Source: Daucus carota subsp. sativus (lineage: Eukaryota; Streptophyta; Magnoliopsida; Apiales; Apiaceae). Taken from it: a stretch of DNA of 64,000 nt. A program made the translations under genes and the position numbers. The notes beneath the pieces are model-generated. The model did not search any database and had not been told where the DNA came from. It saw only the letters and a list, made by a program, of their open reading frames with translations. Positions within the stretch are counted from its first letter, which is position 1. Each line of letters begins with the position of its first letter. This document shows positions 46,038 to 58,652 of this stretch, one piece after another. The stretch is taken from positions 49,007,364-49,071,363 of the forward strand of contig NC_030382.2 of assembly GCF_001625215.2 (NCBI RefSeq). The letters run 5' to 3'.

Positions 46038-48383
46038 CGATCGGAGCTACGTGAAGTGAGATGATAAGTTAGGAATCAGAGATTGTTGAGTTGTGATATG
46101 ATGCTTTTGTGTTCACAAAATGAGTTTTTTTGCCCAGCTAGGTTTCTTCGCTTAACTCAATTGTTCATCTCCATTCACGAGAGTAACAATTCAATAAAAA
46201 TAAAAGTTGTAGTCATGTACCGTTACGTTACGGTATTAAACTGTGATGTTTAATAATTTTACGAGCCATTTTTCCTTTCACGCACTTTATTATATTTTTT
46301 TTTTTTCTTCTTACACAAATCAGGAATAGCAATAAAATAGTATATATAAACAGTGAATTCTAAAATTCTCAAACGCTAAAGTTGTGTTCGCTTGGAGTGA
46401 ATGGAATGGGGGAGAATGGAATGAATTTTGTTATCTAAAATAGTGTTGATAAAAAAAAATGTATATAATTTTCATTCCTTCAATCATTCCAATCTTACTA
46501 TTTTAACAATAATTCTAATCCACATGTTTTGGAATCACGTGAAATTTAATTACATTCATATTTTGTCACTATTATTTCATACTTTCTTCTTTCTCCTTAA
46601 AAATTCTATATAATTTTTCACAGCCTAATATTTTCTCTATTCTTGAAGACGAAGTAGCCTCCGATCCATCATGGGGCTTCCATCGAAATTTTAAATTATT
46701 AACTTAGCACTCTTACGAATTAGAAATTTTAAATTATTTAAAAAATTTCGCAAATACTTGCAAAATCTTTGTGTCTACTAACTTAGCACTCTTACGAATT
46801 TAGGAATTAGGATGAAACTAAATCCAAGTTGTTCGGATTTTTCTTAACCCAATTATCTGACTTCTTTATACGTGGCCACGTGGGTTTGTTTGGAATCATG
46901 TAAGATTTTGGCCGATACACACACTGATTTAACAATAAACTTTTAAATTTATTTATCAAATTATAGTAACAGTCTACATACACCATCGCCCATGTCTACA
47001 TCGGTCAATTATGCGTGTGAAAACGATCCCTGGATGTCCCGGCGCTTAGTATATCACGGGCAGACAAGATGCACAAGGTATTAGGTATGTGTACAATGTA
47101 GAAGACTGAAACAACGTTAATATGCTGACAACTCTGAAAGACTGAAACCCCACCGAAAGAGAATATCTTACAAGCACAGATGAAGGAATATTTCACAAGC
47201 AAAGATGCTGCAGAACTATGTTTATATGTCAACAAATTCGGCCTCGGCCCATACTCTCGTGCTTTGAAATTCCACTGAATTAGTGTAAGAAGCTACATGA
47301 TATGATCTCGATTAGTCGCACAGGAGTAGATGTGATCCGACACAAAGAAGTAAACAATTCAGATGACACATTTATGCACTTTCTTAAAAATAAACTATTA
47401 CTCTGCAGCTATACTATATAACATAGAAAACGTACCCACGGGATTCTAGACTCTATATCAGACTTTGATAATTAATCACCATTCAACCATTCACATTGAT
47501 AACCATGTGCCCTGCTCTTGAATAGCTCTTGAATAGCCTGCTAATGTGACCTCCAGTAGGCCATCTGCAAATTGACTAGTTACCAGAAAGAGTGGTACAG
47601 TATTATGATATTTCATGGACAATATATTTCCCTAATACATTTGAATGATTTTATGACCAATCTAAATATCCAGAAAAAGTGACCCATGATTAGTGTCATA
47701 ACCTAGGACTTCCTTTCACATTTGCCCCGTCAATCCAAAATCAGCAAATAAACAAGCACTAATTGAGTGCCGGGTTCCGGGCATGGCGGATGAGAAATAG
47801 TCTCAAGAATTAAGACTTCTCAACTCCCACAAGATACATAAAACAAGAATGACCAGCGTTGGGACCCCGGGATAACCACCATAGAAACAAAAAGTGCATG
47901 CTTATACAAAAGCCATAAAGTACTCCTAACTTGCTGGTCCATTAGGACACAAACATCATATACTTCAATTGCATCTTTCTACTTTCTCCCTAACTTTTTA
48001 TGATTCTTGATACAATATACAACATCACACGATACCTAATCTAACTTTTTAATGATTCTTACAAAATCATACAATACCTAATCCTTCATCATGGTAACAC
48101 GTACCAGGAAAGCACAAAATTTGTTCCCCACTAGCCACATCTTCATATCATGTTTATACTTGTGTAAATATAATCACCTTTTCCCTTGCAAGTGAGAGGA
48201 GGTATGGGAGACTGACTAGAAATCACAGGAAGGCTATTATATTTAAATTTCTGCTGAGAAGACTGAACATTGTAGATCAACATCAGAAATGTGGGATAAA
48301 ATAAGCTCAGAGATACATAATGCCTTTTGTACAAAAACAACTTTTTAACCCTCAAACTAGTGCGCGAGGATAATGTTTATATT
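46038..48383. other. Intergenic region between the E1 gene and the kinase-like gene
   Basis: Holds the E1 promoter/5' UTR (left) and the 3' side of the kinase-like gene. Two strings of gaatgg/ccattc lie near 46390-46500, possibly a decayed transposon. No supported gene. Confidence 0.4.
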
Positions 48384-51300
48384 TTACCTATTAGTGTTGT
48401 TCCCATTGTTTACGGGGCGTGTCAATATTGATAGAATATCTGAAAAATGAGGACGTTTTGAAGGACAGTTGTTCCAACATTTCGACATCAGCGCTCTCAG
48501 GAGTTGTGGGCAGTCTTTTGGGATGTCAGGTCTAAGTCCACAAGCAGCTATCTCAACAGCAGCCTGCACGGGCGAATATGCAGAATAAGCAACCTCACCA
48601 GTCACCATCTCCCATACTATCATCCCATAGCTATATACATTACTCATCCATGTTTCTGTTACACTTTCTGGGTCACCTGCAATGATCTATAAAAGACCAG
48701 AAAACAATATTAATGGCAGTTCCATATAATATCGGAAAGAAATTCGATTTAAGATAAATGATATGGAATGTACGAGAAGACAAACTTTTAGCACTGGGGG
48801 ATCATCTTCATACAACTTCTCAAGTTTTAAAAAATTAAAAAATTGATGTTTTAATTTGGCCAAAAATAAAATCAAATAGTCTAGCTCTATCAGTTATCCA
48901 CTACTAATATGATCCCCACCATATGGATAATAAGTGGTCCATAACAATAAATGCCTACAACTAAATTATTATAGAACCTTCTTCTATCTTTTCATTTTTA
49001 ACAATAAAAACATAAGAATGCCTCCTTGGTCATCAAGTTGTCTTAGTCTGGAGAATATTGAATACTGTACTGAATTAACCAATATTAAATAAAATGGCAG
49101 TGACATTAATTAAACATTTATCATTTACTTTTAGTAATACTATCCCATCTTATTTATTAGTAACTGCAGAGAGAATTTTGAGATATATGGTTTGATACCA
49201 ATGGTGACGGCGTGTAAATCATGCTCAGAAACGGTGATTTGATAAGTGACATAAAGCACTCTGTTTTTCTTTTTCTTATTTGCTAAATGACATAAAGGTC
49301 CCTTTAACTATCATGACCAAAGAAAGACTTGTTACATTCATCATATCCTATGGAAATTATTGATTATATTACTGTATCTAATGAATGAAAATATTCCTTA
49401 CCAAAGTTACGGAAGGAAGGGTTATAGTAGATCATGACGAAGCAATTGAATGGTACAGTTCAAATTCAGATGTACCTCATGCATATTTAAAAGGTCCTAC
49501 TACATGCTAAGCAATGCTAGCTAGCAATTTAATGTGGAATAGATGTAATATTGAGGTTATAATTTTTGCAAATCATCCTATAAAAATATACTGGCAAGTT
49601 AAATTATGGAAGTGTAATCCAAAAATACACCAATTTATAGTCTGTATTTTCATTAACCAAATTTAAAGTTGTAATTATTATATTACTACTTATTACTAGA
49701 TACAAAAAGAAAGATAACAGACATTCTGTAATAGAATAATCTCAAATCTTAAGTTATTTCAGACAAACATAATCTTTGCCCTACTCTAGATTGTTATTCA
49801 CTTATTTTTGGAGTGGTTATTTATCAACAGAAATTCGAAAACCTTAAAGGCAGAAAGTAGATGCCTGAAGCATACAAAAAAACACTTAGTGTGTGTGCAA
49901 CTGTACGTAATACCCCTGGGAAGGAAATAGTATATGACTACCATTATCTAGCTAACCATTGTATTATACTGAAGTTAATATAAAGCAAGTAGTGTGGTTT
50001 TAAAAGATATACTTGAGTATAGGTGATATATACCTCAGGGGCTAGCCACCTGTAACCATCAGTTTCATACTCCATGGCTTCAGTAACACTTTTACAAGCC
50101 GCCACTACTCCCATATCTCCCAAGCAAGCATTTCCATGTCGATCCAACAGAATCCTATGTGTGTTCAGATCTCTGTATGCAACACCATGATCATTCATGA
50201 ACTTGATTCCTTCCGCTACATCAGCAGCGATCCTAACAATTTCTTTATTCTGAAGTTTTTTATTCCTAAGCATAAGATCGTGAACTGATCCACCTTCCAT
50301 CAATTTGGTCACAACGCATAACCCATGATTATCATCAATGCATACTCCACAGAATTGCAAGATATTCTTATGCCCACATGTCATTAACTCTAAAAGATCC
50401 TTTCTAATTTCAAACTCGTACGAATTTCCCTTATCACACCCTTTAAGCTTCTCAATTCCAACCTTTTTACCCTTGTAAAGTCCCTTGTATGTGCTGGATC
50501 CAATCTGATCCATAAACTCAAGATTATCAGGGTTCAGCAACCATCTACCAATTTCATCCCCTCCAGATTCCACAGTTTGCCACTCGTCAACTGAAACCAC
50601 AAAAGCCGAATTTGACAAAGGCAATTGAAGCTGCACCCTTGAGTTTGAATTCTCACTCCCATTCCTACTTTCCCCAGAATCCTCGTCAACCTCTCCAACT
50701 CCAAGCTCTCTTCCCCTAGTACTCTCTTCTTGACACCCACATAACCCAAATGGAAGCTTCATCCCACTATTCTTCGGCTTCTTTAATCCCAGTTTCAACG
50801 CACTATCAATCCGATTCTTAAACAACTTTTCCTGACCAGACTGCACCAACACAAGAACTATCCCTAAAGTAAAACCCTTCTTCTCAAAGATCTGTATCTT
50901 CTTACAACAAATCGAAGCATTATCCAAAGCACCAGACATAGTCGGCCACGAAAGCGAAGAAGTACAAGCAAATACAAGCTTGAACACAGACCCTTGAACT
51001 TCATCATCAGACACCTCTTGTATCAGAATTGCTGGATGATCTTGCACAGATGCCTGCTCTATCAACTTAATATGCAAAAACACATCCTTCATTTCAAATC
51101 CAGCTTGCGCATAACTGTCAGTCCATTAAATTATCGAAATTCACTTAAATAAATCCATATATAAAATTAACACAAGTCAAACTAAAATAACACACAATAG
51201 AAGAAAAGGCTAATTCAAAATTAGAATTTGCAATGTAGTTACCTAAGAGGCAAAGAATCGTAATGCTTTCGAATATTCGAAACTAGTTTCTCGGGCAGCT

Positions 51301-51634
51301 GACTACCAGGATAAAGCTGAGTCAAGTTCCTCACAACTCCGGCCCACACATTCTTCCTGCAATTCTCAACCCGACCCGACGGCCCCGGGGAATCCAAATT
51401 CAACGAGTTCTTCAGCGACGCAATCGCCTCCGACACGTTCCGACTCAGCCTCTGAATCCTTTTCTGCATCGCCGACGTCTCCTTAAATCCGGCAGCGCCG
51501 CCGGGAGAAACAGCAGACGACAGTACGGCATCGTTTAGAGACTCGGATCTGTGTTGAGTTCGCATGAGGACTTGTTCGACCATGTCTTCGTCGGTGCTGG
51601 CGCGGCTTGACCAGCACTCTAGGGCGGCGGACAT
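48384..51634 (-). CDS. Protein kinase-like (tyrosine-kinase-like group, probable pseudokinase), 3 exons, 591 aa
   Basis: Exons: 51243-51634, 50034-51114, 48384-48686; GT-AG junctions are in phase. It starts MSAALECWSSRASTDEDMVE and has an N-terminal helical region (MQKRIQRLSRNVSEAIASLKNS). A middle acidic, Ser-rich stretch follows (VDEDSGESRNGSENS). The kinase-like domain runs from about residue 320 (FMDQIGSSTYKGLYKGKKVGIEKL). The catalytic loop reads YRDLNTHRILLD where HRDLKxxN is usual, and DFG is replaced by DMG. The glycine loop and VAIK lysine context are altered too. It lacks the Lys and Asn of the catalytic loop, so it may bind but not phosphorylate. The upstream in-frame ATG at 51781 lies in a MITE, so the conserved-looking start at 51634 was chosen. 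Confidence 0.88.
48687..50033 (-). other. Second intron of the kinase-like gene
   Basis: 1347-bp intron with GTATAT donor and TATAG acceptor. AT-rich, with no transposon ends or coding frames recognised. Confidence 0.6.
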
Positions 51635-51768
51635 GGCGGAGATGCGGTGGTAGTTGAGATGTGTGTGTGTGTGTTGAGAGAGTGAGTATAGTTGCTTAGT
51701 TTTGTGACATGGAGAGAAATAAGAGGAATGGTGTGAGTTTTTAAATAGTAAAATTTTATTATAGTAAC

Positions 51769-52480
51769 TAGGGCTGTGCATTCGGTTAACCGAAACCGAA
51801 ACCGAATTTTTTTTCGGTTAACCGAAACCGAATTGTATATAAAATCTCTACCGAATACCGAACCGAATTAAATTCGGTTTTTAACCGAACCGAATTTTAA
51901 ATTTCGGTTAAAACCGAAAACCGAAATTATAAACCGAATTTCTTAAATAGTGTATGAAAAACCAAAATTTGCTGTCAAAGTTAAAAATAAAATAGCAACA
52001 GACAAGCAAGCAGCCAAGCAGGTAAGATTTCAGTCTTTAGTCTTCACTCTGTAATCTAAAGACTTTACTCTTAATCGATACAAGAATATATACCTGGAGC
52101 CTGGAGGCTTTGAGCAGCAGGAAGCTAATGAGTAAGATAGTAATCGCCTATGCTTATCTGTAGTTAATGAACTGGGCTCTGCTTAGGAATTTAGATTTAG
52201 GTCATATACTCTCAGACTTTCAGTAGAAACATGCCTATACTTATAAGAATATTTATATTATTAATTAAAAATATTAATTTTTTTATAAAATATATGAAAA
52301 ATCGGTTAACCATTCGGTTTTCGGTTAACCGAGGTTTAAAAACCGAATAACCGAAAAACCGAAATATCAAAATTTGGCTACCGAAAACCGAACCGGAATT
52401 TAAAATTCGGTTAACCGAACCGAAATTATTTCGGTTTTTCGGTTCGGTTTTCGGTTAACCGAACCGAATGCACGCCCCTA
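51769..52480. mobile_element. hAT-type MITE rich in CGGTTAACCG motifs, 712 bp
   Basis: Ends TAGGGCTGTGCATTCGG and CCGAATGCACGCCCCTA, with ATAGTAAC duplicated at 51761-51768 and 52481-52488. Both halves are packed with self-complementary CGGTTAACCG and CCGAA motifs, so the ends can pair over long distances. The middle (51955-52270) is unrelated AT-rich sequence. It sits about 135 bp upstream of the kinase-like start codon. Confidence 0.85.
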
Positions 52481-52545
52481 ATAGTAACTGTGTGATTGAC
52501 AGTGATGGAGTGTGACATAACACGACACTAATTATTTTTCTTCAA

Positions 52546-53021
52546 CTCCCTCCGCCCCGGTCAATTCTATACGGTTTCCTTTTTGGGACGTCCCATCATT
52601 TCTATACATTCCAGTCAATTCTATACACTTTCCTTTTTGGGACGTCCCATCATTTCTATACATTCCAAAAATAGTAACTTTTAATAATATAAAACACTAT
52701 TACACCTGCTACTTTCTTCAACTATCTTCATTCTATAATAATATAAACACTATTACACCCACTACTTTCCTCCACTATCTCAAATCTATCATTAAATATA
52801 ATTGGGTCCCACCACTTTACCCACTTTTCCTCTAACTTCATTCTATAATAATATAAACACTATTACACCCACTACTTTCCTCCACTATCTCAAATCTATC
52901 ATTAAATATAATTGGGTCCCACCACTTTACCCACTTTTCCTCTAACTTTACTCACTTTTTACACTTTTTCTTGGTCTCCGTGTCCAAACCATTTGTATAT
53001 AAATGATTGGGACGGAGGGAG
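52546..53021. mobile_element. Stowaway-type MITE with internal duplications, 476 bp
   Basis: Ends CTCCCTCCGCCCC and GGGACGGAGGGAG. TA follows on the right (53022-53023) while the left flank is AA, presumably a changed TA. A 54-bp unit repeats (52561-52614 and 52615-52667) and a 110-bp unit repeats (52727-52836 and 52837-52946), which explains its larger size. Confidence 0.86.
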
Positions 53022-54283
53022 TACTTTTTGTGTAGGGATGCGATAACAGTGATAATGTTTTTGTTTTGTTTTCTCTCAGTAATACAGTAATGATTTATTA
53101 TTACTAATCTACTATATTATATCTATTATACAAGAACAGCTCCGTTTCCTGAGCAAATTTATTCAGATGCAAAAGACGTTTTTATCCTTCCAAAACTAAC
53201 GTACATGAGTAGTTTAGTTGTCTGAATAATAGAGAAAGACGTATTTGGCCTTCCAAACCTAATTCAAGACCTCGTTTCTTGAAATATTTTACCGTCACTG
53301 AGTTCTCCGTCTTCCCCCAAAATCTCCGTACCTTTATCCATCGTTTATCTACCTTACCGGCTTCGTCCCTTTCTATATCTCTCTTAACATAAAAGGTTAA
53401 CATGAAAGGGTAAAAGAAACCCAAAACTTGAGGCTCCGTTCACTGCTCTGAACTCTCACTTTATTTGCTGTATACACATCTGCGCCGATGAACGTGATCT
53501 GGTCTCGGTTCCTACGAAAAGTCTGTTCTCCACTTGCTCCAGACATAAACTGGTAATTGCGTAATTTGTGTTTAGGATTTATTGATGATGATTGCGATGT
53601 TGATTATAGCGCTCGATGTTCTGTGGGACTGTATGTAATTGTTTTTTATTTGATTCTATAATTTGATTGTTCAATTAGGCTGGTATCCAATAATTGGGCA
53701 TTTTTTCTGAGCATGCTCTTTGTTGGTGCTTATATGATTATAAACCGGCGCAATTCGTTGTCGGACTTTGAATGCATTGAAAATTGTTATGTTCCGGATA
53801 TACTCACAAGAAAATTTTTTGCCCGTTATTTTTGATTTTACCTCATAGGACTTTCAGTTTATTTATATCTTCGATAAGTAATTGCTCACACAGATTTCCA
53901 CTATTATATATAAAGTTGAAAATACCATATGACTATAATACTATTCAATTTTTAGTATTCTCTTGGTTCTGTGCAATTTATAGGGCACATTAATATGCAA
54001 TGCTTGGTGTTTTCTTGTGTTAATTTTTTTGACTTGATCTACTTTTACTTATTTTCTAGCTGTGACTCCGAGACTCTTGTAGTATTTATGAAGGTGGTGT
54101 TATGTAGTTAACTATAATCAAGTTTGTGAGAGGACTTTGATTTTGATTTTACAATTGTTCAGATATAGGGGCTGCTAGAGTTCGCTGTTGTGCTTGTGAA
54201 TATCTCGTCTAATAGGCCAAATCTTTATAATTTTGCTTTTACAATTGGTTGCATATGATGGCTCTACACTTACAGGGGTTATC

Positions 54284-54665
54284 TTCAGGAGCAAAGGGAA
54301 TTGCAGTCCTCCCGCTGATGGAAACCCCCACGGGAATGATCGCAAAAGAATGAGGCGCCCATACCAGTCAAAGAATTAAAAAAGTGGAGATTTCCAATGG
54401 TGCAAAGATCCCAATGCAAGGCATTGCACAAGCTTTACATGGTCAGGACATTGTGAACTCTCAAGAAGCCCTAAGGTTTCTAGACATCATCCTCCGGCAG
54501 CATGCAGCTAAACAGTATGTTATTGTTCCTTATCATGTTTGGTTTTGTATTGCATAATTAATCGTTAATAAGGTGAACTGAAGGGGCCGCATCCTGGTGC
54601 GAAAATCATTCTTTCACAATGATGTGAATAACCTCACTGATGTTGGTGGTGGTGTTCTTGCTTGA
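54284..54665 (+). pseudogene. ARGONAUTE (AGO4-like) fragment captured in the Helitron
   Basis: Exon-like part 1 (about 54284-54514) encodes a GNDRKRMRRPYQSKN segment, then KVEISNGAKIPMQGIAQALHG and EALRFLDIILRQHAAKQ. Part 2 (54584-54665), after an apparent GTATGT...AG intron, encodes RILVRKSFFHND and DVGGGVL. This is the order and wording of the N-terminal/linker part of plant AGO4-clade proteins. A stop (after QSKN, about 54380) and a one-base shift break it, and all other AGO domains (PAZ, MID, PIWI) are missing. The retained intron suggests capture from genomic DNA and not from a retrocopy. Confidence 0.88.
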
Positions 54666-55927
54666 TCGTGTGCATGACACATATCTGCACCGCTTCTCCC
54701 CGATCCCCCTTCAGTCGTAAGTCCATGCTCATGTCAACGAATTAGCATATAAAAATGGTTATATCATTACAGATACTCTTCACCTTTTGTGGCCTCTTAG
54801 CAAATTAGGGATCACATGTCATGTTTAAGAGCAATTATTAATTACATAGACACATATCTAAAAGCATTCCACCCTTGACATGCTCAACTACAATCTGCAA
54901 TATATATTAACATGTAACCTCTTATTGCATCATTTTTGAAATTGGCGTTAACCACATAGTCGTTAGGAAGAGTCCAGATGGTGCCCCACAAAGGATCAGC
55001 CTAGATATATTAGGCAGTGTTGACTGAATTCCAGGACAACCAAGAATTTTGTGATTAGCAACTAAATATATAGCTATTTTTGTGGGAGTGAGAGTGTGAA
55101 GCATAATGAACTGGGGATTCTTGTTTCTTCGTATATTTACATAAGAGTGTAGGGGTAAACGCGAAAGTAACAAGCTATCTGTACGTAATTTAGTCTGGAA
55201 TATAAACAGTTTGAGACCAATGAAAGTATTTTGAAATATATATGTGGTATAGATAAGCTGCGTCCTCTCTCATTAAATTGAAAGTAAATTTGCTTCTACA
55301 ACTTTCAAGCTGCAGAAAGATAATGAAGATATCTACATAGAAATAGAATGTGCGCCAATGACTCACCTCAATCACATACTTGCACGAGGCTTCATTAAGA
55401 AAGTCACAAGCTAAATTCTTTAAGGCCTTGTGGTGCGACTTATAATAATACCAGCAGGTACATATATTATGTTTTTTTAGTAAATTTGGATTTAGTTCTC
55501 GATGATCAAGTTGTGCCATTAAATGGTATACTCTATTCAGACCTTGATAAAAAGGTAGCATCTTGTGGAACAAATATTAGGAGCAAAATACCTTGCGAGT
55601 TGCGAATGGAGTGCAAAAGTCACTTTTGCTCTATATTTTGCACAAAAGTTTCCTTTAATTTAACAGGCAAGCGCTCTTGATGACAGTAACAAACGCAGGT
55701 CGACTTTGGACAAAGATAAACTATTTCTTTGATTCTTTCATTTTATTTTGTTTTATCGAATTTACTTCCTTCTTTCAGGCGTGTTCATGCTTGTATCTAT
55801 GTAGAAACATACCTTTTCATTATATGCGCATGTATACATAATAATGCATATGTATATTATATATACAAGCATACCTTTATAATTTCATGTTTATGTCATT
55901 TTACTCTTAACTTGTGTCATGATTCAG

Positions 55928-56033
55928 GTCAAGCTACCGAGCGTTATGAAGCGGGGTTAGAGATTAATAATTTTCATCAAGATGCTAGGTGCAAGGTGGC
56001 GCAGAAGAAAACCTTGGTTCCAATTTCAAGAAG
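55928..56033 (+). pseudogene. Exon-like fragment in the Helitron, unknown parent
   Basis: Flanked by AG (55926-55927) and GT (56034-56035) with an open frame reading GQATERYEAGLEINNFHQDA and ending KTLVPISRR. Gene-like composition, but I do not recognise the source. Confidence 0.35.
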
Positions 56034-57714
56034 GTAGGAGCTGACATCATAATTGGGGGGGCAATATATTCCCCACGGTAAAAACCCAGGGCCAGGGCAT
56101 GAACAATCTGCGAATAAAGCTAGAGCATAATTAAAAAGAACAGTAAAGGATATAACAAGCCAAACTTCATCCTTTCCAGGTTCTACATTATCAGGATACT
56201 CACTGGTGTCCATTTCATAATCTAAAATTACATGTCCGGTAGTCTAGCTACCATTGGCGACTGCCAGAATATGGCTCATATCTGCAAACAATTAGATGTA
56301 GAAGAAAATAGATATTTGAAGTCATATAAGAAAATAAACTCTTTTGCCACAATTTACAGCTTATTTTGCTCTCAGCTTATACAGATGCCTTCTAAACAGT
56401 TCAATTAAGGAAAAGCAACATAATGCCATATCATAGTGATAGTGTGCGCACATGCAGAAAGACTCAGTGCCCAGTTATTTCTTTGACAGTTCTAGTATTA
56501 TTTCATCCACTTTTTTATATCAGAAATACTTGGGACATACAGAACCTTTAATCATAAGCTTTCTTTACCAAAAGATAAAGATCTAGATACTAGAGTACAA
56601 TATTATATCGATATTTAAAAAAGACGATACAGAAGTCCAAAAAAAATCACAAAACGAAGTCTAAAATGATTACCATAAAGTGGTTGCAAATAATTATAAA
56701 ACACATGATACAAATAAAAGATAATAGACACGTATGCAATTCAAAGCATAACATCATCCTCGTTCGCAAGGCCTAACATCCTCGTGTTTTTTTTTTCCCA
56801 AGTTTATTCAACAAAGTATATTGATTTACAAGGGAATAAAAAATTATGTCAAAAAAAAGTTGGATATTTTAAGAACCAAAAATATATATGTAGCGCATAT
56901 TTGACTGTATTATCCTTACTAAAGCAGGCCATTGCACAGGCTTTGCGTGAATTTACAATATTTTTGAAAGATATATATGTGCACAAAATCATTATATGTA
57001 TTTCGTTTTAACGGTTGATTTATCTTATTATATTCATTTATTTATTAATATAAATACTGTTTTTATTTAATCATATGTTCAGCTTGATCATAATAATTGT
57101 AAATTTGCCGCTTCACATTGTCCCCTCCAAAAATAATTTTTTTGTTAACAATTCTGTCATGAATATTTTTTCTCTAAATTCCTAAAATTTGTTGCTTAAT
57201 AATCTTACAAAAATATAAATTATGCTTGATTTTTAGTAAATAGATAAAATTACATCTTTTATCATAAAATATTAATATAATATGAATTCTAACACGAGGC
57301 CCGTGCCTTGCACGGGCACTAATGCTAGTTGATAATTGATTACTTAAATTAATAGGAGAACAAACAAAAGAAATGGACTATTGAATCAAGTTTTCTCCCA
57401 TAGCTAGTTGAGAAACCGCGCGTTATGGTGGGTTATAAATATTATATTAATAATTTAATATTAATATTTTTAAAATAAATTAAATTTACGGCAGCTTATA
57501 AAAATTATATTAATAATTTAAAATTAATATTTATAGAATAAAATAAATTTTATTTTATAAACATCTCGATGCAATACTAATATTAATATATAAAATTGCA
57601 AAATTGAATTAAAATTCATGAGTGAAGAAATGAAAATAAAAATCTGCATGTAATTAACGATTCAAAGCACGACAAATTTTAATTTTGGTTGTGTTTAGCA
57701 TAGGTGCGTAAAAG

Positions 57715-58644
57715 CAGGGACGAAGCCAGCAAACATCCACAAGGGGGGCCAAAAAAATTTCTTCGGCACACTAAAATTTTTCGTTAACACAATAAAATAT
57801 TCAATATAAAATAAATACAAAAATACTAGTAAAAAAAATTATAGTAAAACTTTGCGTTCTTTTAAATCAAGATATCAAATATATAATTGTGTCAACTAAA
57901 ATATTTAGCTATTTATCTTCAAATATATATAAGTATAAAATATCAGGAAACTCATCATAATAACTCTAAGTTATACTGTTATCTTTAATTAGCAATTAAT
58001 ACACATTAAATGAAATTATATTATGAATAGAAGCAAATAAATTTTAACAATACCTCAAAAACTACATATTATGCCTATTAACCTTACAAAAACAACATAT
58101 GATTATTTAGAAGATGACAAGTTACAGTTTAAACAAGTAAAAATGTTACTTGGATGATGAAATTTGAATTGACGATGAGTAAAATCAATATTAATATTAA
58201 TATTAATTAAAAAACTGATAATACACGAGGACTAAATCTATTTTACGATAATGAGAAGTGAGGTATAAGTTTCTGAGACCTCCACCAAAGATTCTTGTTT
58301 TTTTAAAAGAACCATATTGATGTTTAACTTTATCACATATTACATTCTACATTTTTTTAAAAATAGTATAATTGTATGTATATTCATATATTTGTTTGTT
58401 TTTATTTTTAAATTTGGTCTAATACATGAATTAGAGAAATCTAAGAATTAAAACGTTATTTTACAATGTTAAATATTTTTTAGGAGCGAACAGATATTTT
58501 TTTTAGGGGGGCCAAATTTTTATATTTATATAATTATGTAGATAAAATATAATTTTTTTCAAAATTATATAACACAAATTATAACATTATAGAAAACCTA
58601 GGGGGGCCATGGCCCCTTCTGGCCCCTATGTAGCTTCGTCCCTG
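57715..58644. mobile_element. hAT-type non-autonomous element, 930 bp
   Basis: Inverted ends CAGGGACGAAGCCAG... and ...TAGCTTCGTCCCTG, with a perfect 8-bp duplication CGTAAAAG (57707-57714 and 58645-58652). It is AT-rich and has no transposase frame. Terminal TGGCCCC/GGGGCC stretches lie just inside the ends. Confidence 0.92.
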
Positions 58645-58652
58645 CGTAAAAG

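Larger units (their letters stand above)
53108..57327 (+). mobile_element. Helitron (non-autonomous) carrying gene fragments, 4.2 kb
   Basis: The 5' end is A then TCTACTATATTATATC at 53108. The 3' end is the hairpin GCCCGTGC-CTT-GCACGGGC (57299-57317), then ACTAATG, CTAG (57324-57327) and T. Insertion lies between A (53107) and T (57328) without duplication. No Rep/helicase frame is recognisable. It carries an AGO4-like gene fragment (54284-54665) and another exon-like piece (55928-56033). The 3' hairpin matches that at 63391-63394, so the two belong to one family. Confidence 0.82.

Noticed and set aside
54922..55573. Minus-strand frames of 83 and 127 codons in the Helitron
   Set aside because: No recognised family; they could be captured exons read on the reverse strand but I cannot name a parent.
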